A program made the position numbers and the translations under genes. Below, one piece after another: positions 51,401 through 58,109 of a stretch of 64,000 nucleotides of DNA (the stretch's first letter is position 1; each line of letters opens with the position of its first letter). The DNA is from an uncultured Coriobacteriaceae bacterium (GTDB taxonomy: Bacteria; Actinomycetota; Coriobacteriia; Coriobacteriales; Atopobiaceae). Under the pieces are notes generated by a model that did not search any database, was not told the DNA's origin, and worked only from the letters and a program-made list of their open reading frames with translations. Location: the NCBI GenBank assembly GCA_902780305.1, contig CACZFB010000002.1:144343-208342 (forward strand), written 5' to 3'.

Positions 51401-52630
51401 ATGGCGTTGCACATCGTCGAGGAGGCGGATCGTTGCCTCAACTGCAAGAGGCCTCTGTGCCAGAAGGGGTGCCCCGTGGGCACGGCGGTCCCGCTGGCCA
51501 TCCAGCTGTTCCGCGAGAGGCGGATGGACGAGGCGGGGGCGGTGCTCTTTCAGAACAACCCCATGAGCGCGGTGTGCTCGCTCATCTGTAACCATGGCGC
51601 GCAGTGCGAGGGTCACTGCGTGCTCGGCCGCAAGGGTACGCCGGTGCACTTCTCGGCCATCGAGCACTACGTGTCGAGCACCTATTTGGAGCGTGTGCGC
51701 TTCCAGCGGCCCGAGCCCTGCGGCAAGCGGGCTGCCGTTATCGGGGGCGGCCCGGCCGGCATCGTCGCAGCGCTTCGGTTGGCGCAGATGGGCGTCGACG
51801 TCACGATCTTCGATCAGAACCCGCGGCTCGGTGGCGTGATGCGCTACGGTATCCCCGAGTACCGGCTACCCAAGCAGGTGCTCGACCGCTACCAGGAGAT
51901 TCTGGAGGCGCTCGGCGTGCGTATTCGACATAACACGGCAATCGGGGCGTCGCTCACCATCGCGGACCTTTTCCGCGACGGCTACGAGTCGGTCTTTATT
52001 GGCACGGGCACCTGGCGTGCCCAGACGCTGGGCGTCTCGGGAGAGGCTGGCGGCAACGTGCTGTTTGGCCTGGACTACCTGCGAAGCCCCCAAACGGCGG
52101 AGCTCGGCGAGCGCGTGGCCGTAATCGGTGCGGGTAACACCGCCATGGATGTGGCACGCACGGCGTTTCGTCAGGGTGCGCGTGAGGTTACGCTGTATGC
52201 GCGGTCCAAGCATATCTCCGCGAGCTCCGACGAGCTGGAGTACGCGCTGCTCGACGGCTGCGAGCTGGTGCAGGGCAAGGCCATCTGCGAGATAAACGAA
52301 CGCGGGCCTGTGTTCCGTACGGCCATCTTCGACGACGAGGACCGCGTCGTGGGCTATGAGGAGGAACTCGATCAGGTGGAGTGCGACACGGTTATCGTGG
52401 CCGTGAGCCAGAAGCCCAAGAACAAGCTCATCCTTACCACCGAGGGGCTCGAGGGTGACGAGCGCGGCCTGCTCATCGTAGACGAGCGAGGCATGTGCAC
52501 CGTGCCGGGCGTCTTTGCCGCTGGCGACGTGGTGACCGGTCCCAACACCGTGGTCCACGCCGTGGCCGCGACCAAGGTTGCCGTGGCCGGCATGCTCGAC
52601 TACCTGGGCGTGGCGGACAAAGAAAACTGA
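51401..52630 (+). CDS. GltD-like NAD(P)-dependent oxidoreductase
   Basis: 409 residues from the ATG at 51401 (AGGAG upstream). The N-terminal Fer4_20 part has CLNCKRPLCQKGCPVG and CSLICNHGAQCEGHC for two 4Fe-4S clusters; FAD-binding GGGPAG follows at about residue 117 and the NAD(P) site GAGNTAMD near 245. The end has VFAAGDVVTGPNTVVHAVA. It corresponds to the small subunit of glutamate synthase, but no large subunit is nearby; stand-alone proteins of this kind pass electrons from NADPH to various partners. Confidence 0.88.
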   Translation: MALHIVEEADRCLNCKRPLCQKGCPVGTAVPLAIQLFRERRMDEAGAVLFQNNPMSAVCSLICNHGAQCEGHCVLGRKGTPVHFSAIEHYVSSTYLERVRFQRPEPCGKRAAVIGGGPAGIVAALRLAQMGVDVTIFDQNPRLGGVMRYGIPEYRLPKQVLDRYQEILEALGVRIRHNTAIGASLTIADLFRDGYESVFIGTGTWRAQTLGVSGEAGGNVLFGLDYLRSPQTAELGERVAVIGAGNTAMDVARTAFRQGAREVTLYARSKHISASSDELEYALLDGCELVQGKAICEINERGPVFRTAIFDDEDRVVGYEEELDQVECDTVIVAVSQKPKNKLILTTEGLEGDERGLLIVDERGMCTVPGVFAAGDVVTGPNTVVHAVAATKVAVAGMLDYLGVADKEN

Positions 52631-52659
52631 GAAAAGGGGCCAAACCCCTTTTCTCAGTT
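52625..52659. terminator. GAGAAAAGGGG hairpin, copy 5
   Basis: AACTGAGAAAAGGGGCC and its complement ending CCCCTTTTCTCAGTT. It overlaps the stop of the GltD-like gene and precedes the end of the peptide gene on the other strand. Confidence 0.7.
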
Positions 52660-52669
52660 GCCCCTTTTC

Positions 52670-52828
52670 CTACTCCGTCGTGGCGTTCCGCTCTGCGGAG
52701 GGAGCGGACGCGCGCGGGACGTACACGCGATGGGGGCGCCAGCCGCCGCAAACGGCGTCGAGCTGGGTGTCGTCGATCTCGCGAACGTCGGTCGTGGTCT
52801 GGTCGAGGATGGTAGCGTTGCTGGTCAT
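52670..52828 (-). CDS. Small double-glycine-type peptide (possible bacteriocin or RiPP precursor)
   Basis: A 52-residue ORF with AAAGGAAA 6-8 bases before the ATG at 52828. The sequence TTTDVREIDDTQLDAVCGGW contains QLDAVCGG, which fits the double-glycine leader rule ELxxIxGG. That would leave a mature part of about 23 residues starting WRPHRVYVPRAS. Leader peptides of this kind are cut by C39 peptidase-ABC transporters, but none is adjacent; the ABC pair at 48521-50834 has no peptidase. The gene sits between two GAGAAAAGGGG hairpins. It could also be a non-functional short ORF. Confidence 0.5.
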   Translation of the reverse strand: MTSNATILDQTTTDVREIDDTQLDAVCGGWRPHRVYVPRASAPSAERNATTE

Positions 52829-52920
52829 GGTCGTTTCCTTTCGTCTGTGGGCCCCTCGGCCCCGCTCTCTTGTCTGACCTGCCTATACATACGCAACGCG
52901 CGACCGAATGTCTCACTCAA

Positions 52921-52949
52921 TGAGAAAAGAGGTTTGGCCCCTTTTCTCA
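52921..52949. terminator. GAGAAAAGGGG hairpin, copy 6
   Basis: TGAGAAAAGAGGTTTGG then CCCCTTTTCTCA, upstream of the nitroreductase gene. Confidence 0.55.
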
Positions 52950-53003
52950 CCCCGGTGGTGCTCTATTATCACTTACAGAGACTACCCGGCGGAAAGGAAT
53001 GCC

Positions 53004-53690
53004 ATGGACGTATTCGAAGCCATGAAACAGCGCCGTTCGGTGCGCACGTACAGCGACCGTCCCATCGAGGGCGAGGTGCTTGCGGCGCTCATGGCCGAAA
53101 TCGACGCCTGCAACGCGGAGGGCGGGCTGCACATCCAGCTGGTTCTGGACGAACCCGAGGCCTTTGGAACGGGCATCTTTAAGTATGGCCAATTCAAGGG
53201 CGTGCGCAATTACCTGTGCTTCGTCGGCCCCGACAACGATGAGCTCGACGAGAAGGTGGGTTACTACGGCGAGCGCGTTATCCTACGCGCTCAGCAGCTG
53301 GGCCTTGGCACGTGCTGGGTGGCGCTCACCTTTAACAAGCGGCGCACCCGCTACGAGCTTGCGCCCGGCGAGAAGCTTGCCCTCGTCGCCTCCATCGGCT
53401 ACGGAACGGCGCCGAGCAAGCCGCGCAAGTCGAAGTCGCTTGGGGACGTAAGCAACGCTCCTGGCGATGCGCCAGACTGGTTCGAGCAGGGCGTGGCCGC
53501 CGCGCTTCTGGCCCCCACTGCCATAAACCAGCAGAAGTTCCGGTTTGAGTACCTGCCGCCAGAGGGTGATGGCAAGCCTCGCGTGCGCGCGACGACCAGG
53601 CGCGGAACCCAAACGCGCGTGGACCTTGGCATTGCCAAATGCCACTTCGAGCTTGCCGCCGGCAAGGAGAACTTCGACTGGGCCGTGTAG
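53004..53690 (+). CDS. Nitroreductase family protein
   Basis: 228 residues from the ATG at 53004 (AAAGGA upstream). It opens with the family signature MDVFEAMKQRRSVRTYSDRP (RRSVR binds FMN) and has GYYGERVILRAQQLGLGTCW. The C-terminal half APTAINQQKFRFEYL and AKCHFELAA matches the nitroreductase variant seen in clostridia. It reduces nitro compounds or other acceptors with NAD(P)H and FMN. Single gene by spacing. Confidence 0.88.
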   Translation: MDVFEAMKQRRSVRTYSDRPIEGEVLAALMAEIDACNAEGGLHIQLVLDEPEAFGTGIFKYGQFKGVRNYLCFVGPDNDELDEKVGYYGERVILRAQQLGLGTCWVALTFNKRRTRYELAPGEKLALVASIGYGTAPSKPRKSKSLGDVSNAPGDAPDWFEQGVAAALLAPTAINQQKFRFEYLPPEGDGKPRVRATTRRGTQTRVDLGIAKCHFELAAGKENFDWAV

Positions 53691-53772
53691 TCTAGCCGCA
53701 AAGAGCTAGCCTGGGTTGCCCTCCCGTCTGCGAGTATACTGTTCCCAAGGGCCAACGCGGTTGGGAGGGCGA

Positions 53773-55347
53773 ATGGGTATTTATCTCAATCCGGGCAACC
53801 GGATGTTCCAGCGTGCGCTCAACGCGCAGTTTTATGTTGACAAGAGCGAGCTCCTGTCGTTTATGAACGCGCGTCTCGGCCTCGACTCGGGCTTCGTGGC
53901 CGTCAGCCGGCCGCGACGCTTCGGCAAGTCGGTGGACGCGAACATGCTGGTGGCCTACTACTCCCGCGGCTGCGACTCCCGCGCGCAGTTCGAGGGGCTA
54001 AACATTGCCTCCGACCCCTCCTTCGAGCGCCACCTCAACGCCCACGACGTCATCCGCGTGGACGCCCAGCGCCTGATCGGGCGCGGCGGCGGGATCCAGA
54101 ACCTGGTCGAGACGTTCCAGTCCTGCGTGCTCGCCGAGGTGCTGCGCGAGTGGCCGGACGCCAAGCCCTACCTCGAGGGGGACCTCGCCGGCGCGCTCGA
54201 GCTCGCGGCGGAGGCCAAGGGCACGGGCTTCGTCTTCGTGATCGACGAGTGGGACTGCCCCATGCGCGAGGCGGCCGACGACGAGGCCCTGCAGCGCCGC
54301 TGGCTCGACTTCCTGCGCGACCTCTTCAAGGGCGCCCCCTACGTGGACGCAGCCTACATGACGGGCATTCTGCCCATCAAGAAGTACGGGCGCCACTCGG
54401 CGCTCAACCTGTTCGACGAGTACTCGGTGGTCGACCCCAAGGACCTGGCGCCGCTCGTCGGCTTCGACGCGGGCGAGGTCGAGCGGCTGTGCGAGCGCTT
54501 CGGCATGGACTACGCCGAGATGGCGCGCTGGTACGACGGCTACCTCATCGGCTCCGACCGGGCCCACGTGTACAACCCCAACTCCGTGGCGCGCGCCATC
54601 GACAGCGGCCACTACTCCAACTACTGGACCTCCACCGAGACCTACGAGGCGCTGCAGGTCTACATCGACATGGACTTCGACGGCGTCCAGCAGGACCTCG
54701 TGGCCATGCTCGACGGCCAGCGCGTGCCCGCCGACGTCTCCACGTTCAACAACACCATGACCGGCGTCGGCAGCAAAGACGAGATCTACGCGCTGCTCGC
54801 TCACCTGGGCTACCTCGGTTACGACGAGGCCGACGAGTCCGTCTTCATCCCCAACGAGGAGATACGCCGCGAGTTCCGCACCGCCATCCGCACGGGAGCC
54901 CGCCCCGAGCTGGCGCGCCTGGTGCGCGACTCCCGCGAGCTGCAGCGCCGTACGCTGGAGGGCGACGCCGAGTACGTGGCCGACGCGGTGCGGCGAGCGC
55001 ACGACAGCGCCGCGGGGCCGCACTACTACAACGACGAGCAGGCCCTGCGCGCCGCCGTCAAGCTCGCCTACATCTGGAGCGTGGACGACTACCTGCGGGT
55101 GGACGAGCTGCCGGGAGGGCGCGGCTACGCCGACCTCGCGTTCGTGCCCAAGCCGGGCTCCAAGCTGCCGCCGATGGTGGTGGAGCTCAAGTGGGACAGG
55201 GGCGCCGACGCCGCGATCGACCAGATACGCCGCAAGGACTACCCCGCGGCCCTCGCGGGTCTCTGTGGCGAGTGCGTGCTGGTGGGGATCACCTACCGCG
55301 AGGGCACCGACGAGCACGAGTGTACCATCGAGCGCGTGAGCTGGTAG
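53773..55347 (+). CDS. AAA-ATPase_like protein with PD-(D/E)XK-type C-terminus
   Basis: 524 residues from the ATG at 53773 (GGGAGG upstream). The N-terminus MGIYLNPGNRMFQRALNAQF YVDK is the start of AAA-ATPase_like (PF09820) proteins; P-loop RPRRFGKSV near residue 50, Walker B-like FVFVIDEWDCPM. The C-terminal domain ends VDYL-like WSVDDYLRVDELPGGRGYADL and MVVELKWDRGADAAIDQI, the PDDEXK_9 pattern. Many copies are usual in gut anaerobes and function is unproven. No iteron array precedes it. A MITE-like copy lies 48 bases downstream. Confidence 0.85.
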   Translation: MGIYLNPGNRMFQRALNAQFYVDKSELLSFMNARLGLDSGFVAVSRPRRFGKSVDANMLVAYYSRGCDSRAQFEGLNIASDPSFERHLNAHDVIRVDAQRLIGRGGGIQNLVETFQSCVLAEVLREWPDAKPYLEGDLAGALELAAEAKGTGFVFVIDEWDCPMREAADDEALQRRWLDFLRDLFKGAPYVDAAYMTGILPIKKYGRHSALNLFDEYSVVDPKDLAPLVGFDAGEVERLCERFGMDYAEMARWYDGYLIGSDRAHVYNPNSVARAIDSGHYSNYWTSTETYEALQVYIDMDFDGVQQDLVAMLDGQRVPADVSTFNNTMTGVGSKDEIYALLAHLGYLGYDEADESVFIPNEEIRREFRTAIRTGARPELARLVRDSRELQRRTLEGDAEYVADAVRRAHDSAAGPHYYNDEQALRAAVKLAYIWSVDDYLRVDELPGGRGYADLAFVPKPGSKLPPMVVELKWDRGADAAIDQIRRKDYPAALAGLCGECVLVGITYREGTDEHECTIERVSW

Positions 55348-55394
55348 GCCCATCGATGTGGGTGGCCCCCTCGGTCGGGGGCTCGGTTCTCTCA

Positions 55395-55512
55395 CATTAA
55401 GTGCGAAGATTTTCCGTGCCGGCTCGCGTCCGCCGTGCAAGGCGCAGGCCGTCTACCTGCGGAGACGTCCTTATTATAAGAAAGCGAACCTTTTGGATCT
55501 TCGCACTTAATG
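55395..55512. repeat. MITE-like element, copy 2 (118 bp)
   Basis: Terminal inverted repeats CATTAAGTGCGAAGAT and ATCTTCGCACTTAATG. Highly similar to copy 3 over the whole length and in about 20 bases on each side, including the upstream GGCTCGGTTCTCTCA. Confidence 0.7.
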
Positions 55513-55641
55513 TGGGCCCGCGCCAGGCGCTGCGACAAGCATTGCTGTTTGCGTGTCGGTGGACCGTGTGTTATCTGCCCCTCGACACACTCCCGTTCGT
55601 CGTGGAGGAGGCGCGGGGCACGCGCGGGCCAGTGTTGGCGC

Positions 55642-56016
55642 CTATTTGCGGATGTGATACACGACGTTGATGACAAAGCCGCTCGGGGCAACCATGATGG
55701 CCGTCTTGGAGGAGCCGGTATCGATAACGTTGCCATCGCCGTTCATGTTCTTAAAGCCATGGGCCTCCAGGATGCCCATGGCCTCGTCAAAGTCCCTCAC
55801 GTTCATCTGCACGGTCACGAAGTCCTGGGGCAAACTGCTCACCTGCGCGACGGCGAGGCCGTGTCCGTCCGCGTCCTTCATCCTGAAGCCGCCGTCTTTG
55901 TTCTCGGTGACGTCCTTCTTCTCGTGGCGCTTGGTGAAGCCGAGCTCCTCAAAAAGCTGCTGGATGCTCTGGGAATCGTTCGTCATGATGAGGGGGCCAA
56001 AGTTCGTAATCTCCAT
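55642..56016 (-). CDS. VOC-superfamily (glyoxalase-like) protein
   Basis: 124 residues from the ATG at 56016 (AGGAGA upstream). It is a compact one-domain VOC protein: MEITNFGPLIMTNDSQSIQQ, ELGFTKRHEKKD and a second half DFVTVQMNVRDFDEAMGILE ... VINVVYHIRK. Likely a dimer forming a small-molecule pocket; the usual His/Glu metal ligands are not evident, so it may bind rather than convert its ligand. Confidence 0.75.
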   Translation of the reverse strand: MEITNFGPLIMTNDSQSIQQLFEELGFTKRHEKKDVTENKDGGFRMKDADGHGLAVAQVSSLPQDFVTVQMNVRDFDEAMGILEAHGFKNMNGDGNVIDTGSSKTAIMVAPSGFVINVVYHIRK

Positions 56017-56234
56017 CGTTGTTCTCCTGTCTGTGGTAGCCGTGTCTGACGCTTGCATCATTATGCCTCATCTGGTGCTCATTCGATGCTGTGAAAGCAT
56101 AATCACGTTCCAAACGCAAACGGCCGCCAGTGGCTGAGGAAGTACATCCCGTCAGGCGGATGGCGGCAGCGAGCACGAGCGCGCGATTGAGTGCGTGGCG
56201 CTGGGTGGGGTCGGGGAGAGCCGCGAGCGGCCGA

Positions 56235-56290
56235 GGGCAGCACCGTGTGGTACCGCGTGCACAGCCAGACCTTCGGTCGGGGAGGGCTCG
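56235..56290 (+). pseudogene. Short ChW remnant
   Basis: TVWYRVHSQTFGRGGLGS is part of one ChW repeat with frame-disrupting sequence on both sides. Confidence 0.5.
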
Positions 56291-56299
56291 GTTCTCTCA

Positions 56300-56417
56300 C
56301 ATTAAGTGCGAAGATTTTCCGTGCCGGCTCGCACCCGTCGTGCAAGGCGCAGGCCGTCTACCTGCGGAAACGTCCTTAACATAAAGAAGCGAACCTTTTG
56401 GATCTTCGCACTTAATG
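56300..56417. repeat. MITE-like element, copy 3 (118 bp)
   Basis: Same terminal inverted repeats as copy 2; a few internal substitutions. It separates the ChW remnant from the DMT transporter gene. Confidence 0.7.
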
Positions 56418-56462
56418 TGGGGCCGGCGTCAGGTGCTGCGACCAATTTGGTTGCCCCAGCCA

Positions 56463-56894
56463 CTACCGGTTGATAAAGTACAGCCCTACCAGGCAGATGG
56501 CGACGCCGAGCAGCTTGGTGGGGGAGAGTTCCTCTCCGTAAAGCGCGTGCCCCACAAGCAGCAGAGCGACGGCGAGGAACGAGCTCTGCACGACCGACGC
56601 GACGCTTACCTCCCACCCCGCTCTGTACGCATAGATAAACCCAACCTCCAGCCCCACGATTACCAGCCCCAACACAAACGGTGCCCAGTTGACCTTGTGC
56701 AGCTCGTCGCCGATGCTCGCCCCCTTGCCCAGCACAAAGAACGCCAGCAGCGACGCCGCGGCACCCACGAGGTACGTAATGGTGAGCGAGGCAAACGGGC
56801 TCATGCCCGCTGGCACGGACTTCGAGCAGATTTGATACACGATGTTGGACAACACCACCAGCCCGACGGGCCATAAAAACGAGAATGACGGCAT
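56463..56894 (-). CDS. DMT/EamA-type membrane transporter
   Basis: 143 residues, four to five hydrophobic helices: FLWPVGLVVLSNIVYQICSK, ASLTITYLVGAAASLLAFFV, VLGLVIVGLEVGFIYAYRAG and LLGVAICLVGLYFINR. This is the half-size form of the drug/metabolite transporter superfamily, likely dimeric. Substrate unknown. It diverges from the lipoprotein gene at 56992. Confidence 0.8.
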   Translation of the reverse strand: MPSFSFLWPVGLVVLSNIVYQICSKSVPAGMSPFASLTITYLVGAAASLLAFFVLGKGASIGDELHKVNWAPFVLGLVIVGLEVGFIYAYRAGWEVSVASVVQSSFLAVALLLVGHALYGEELSPTKLLGVAICLVGLYFINR

Positions 56895-56991
56895 GGTGTG
56901 CTCCTCTCCGGGGCTGCTCTTACGGGCTGGCCTATCAAAGGACTATTATGAGGGTACAACTGCATTGATAAAAGAACATTGGAGAGAAACG

Positions 56992-57984
56992 ATGCGCACC
57001 AACACCCACAACCACGTAACGCGGCACTTGCTGGCCGGCACGCTGGCCCTCACGCTCTGCGTGCCGATGGCCGCTTGCGCCAACGGCACGCAGGCCAGCT
57101 CCACCAGCACGGCCGATACGCAGACAACCACAACGACCACGGCATCCTCGCCCACGGCCGAGGTCGCAGACGTCACCTCGGTCTCGTACCTCGGCCCCGC
57201 CGGCACGTATACCGAGGAGGCGGCAAAGCTCTTCTTTGGGAGCAACGACGAGCTGTTCGCGCAAAAGACCGTGGACGACGCGATTGCGCTGGTGGAGGAC
57301 GGGACGGCGACCTACGCCGTCATCCCGCAGGAGAACACCCTCGGTGGTCCCGTAACCGACTACATCGACGCTCTGCTCGCCTCCAAGGACGCCCGCGTGG
57401 TGGGGGAGGTGGTGCTCCCCATTCGCCAGACCCTTATGGGCCTGCCGGGCACGGACCTCTCCAAGGTTAAGACCGTGCACTCTCACAAGCAGGGCCTGGC
57501 CCAAAGCGCCGACTGGCTGGACAAGAACCTGCCCAACGCGGAGCGCGTGGAGGCTCAGAGCACCGCTGCGGCGGCCCAGGAGGTTGCCGAGGGAGGCGAC
57601 GCGACGTCGGTCGCCATCGCCGCGCCCGGTGCGGCGGACCTCTACCACCTCGAGGTCCTGCAGGAGAACGTCTCGCAGTCCGAGGCGAACAAGACCCGCT
57701 TCTATGTGATCTCCAAGCAGGCGAACGCTCGGGAGGGATACGATCACGCCGTCTTCGTGGCCAGCATCGCCGCCGACGAGCTGCCGGGCCTGCTTGCCAA
57801 GGCGTGCCAGGATGGCACCGAGCTCGTGTGCGTGCACGACCGGCCCGAGGGCTCGGCGCTCGGCACGTATCGCTACGTGATTGAGCTCTCGCGCAAGGAC
57901 GGCTTTACCAACGCCGAGCTCAAGCGGCTGGAGGACACGGGCCAGCTGGAGTACCGGGGCAGGTACAGCTGCGTCGAGGGGTAG
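56992..57984 (+). CDS. Secreted prephenate dehydratase-like lipoprotein
   Basis: 330 residues from the ATG at 56992 (GGAGAG upstream). Residues 1-30 are a lipoprotein signal (LLAGTLALTLCVPMAAC, Cys at the lipobox), followed by a Thr/Ser linker. From about residue 65 the sequence is prephenate dehydratase: VSYLGPAGTYTEEAAKLFFG, YAVIPQENTLGGPVTDYIDA, and NKTRFYVI with the conserved TRF. A C-terminal ACT-like part is present (VFVASIAADELPGLLAKACQ). The usual enzyme is cytosolic and makes phenylpyruvate; an exported copy is unusual. It may degrade or sense prephenate-like molecules outside. Confidence 0.85.
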   Translation: MRTNTHNHVTRHLLAGTLALTLCVPMAACANGTQASSTSTADTQTTTTTTASSPTAEVADVTSVSYLGPAGTYTEEAAKLFFGSNDELFAQKTVDDAIALVEDGTATYAVIPQENTLGGPVTDYIDALLASKDARVVGEVVLPIRQTLMGLPGTDLSKVKTVHSHKQGLAQSADWLDKNLPNAERVEAQSTAAAAQEVAEGGDATSVAIAAPGAADLYHLEVLQENVSQSEANKTRFYVISKQANAREGYDHAVFVASIAADELPGLLAKACQDGTELVCVHDRPEGSALGTYRYVIELSRKDGFTNAELKRLEDTGQLEYRGRYSCVEG

Positions 57985-58023
57985 CGAGGTTGTAAATGGC
58001 TCACGGGTTGGCCGGAATGTGTC

Positions 58024-58098
58024 GGCCTATCAAAGGGGGTAACCCCCATTGATATGCCGCTTGCGGCAATCAATGGGGGTTACCCCCTTTGATAGGCC
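58024..58098. repeat. GCCTATCAA-family palindrome, copy 3
   Basis: GGCCTATCAAAGGGGGTAAC and its near-complement. It lies between convergent genes (57984 and 58110) and could terminate both. Confidence 0.7.
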
Positions 58099-58109
58099 AC
58101 GGTCCGCGC

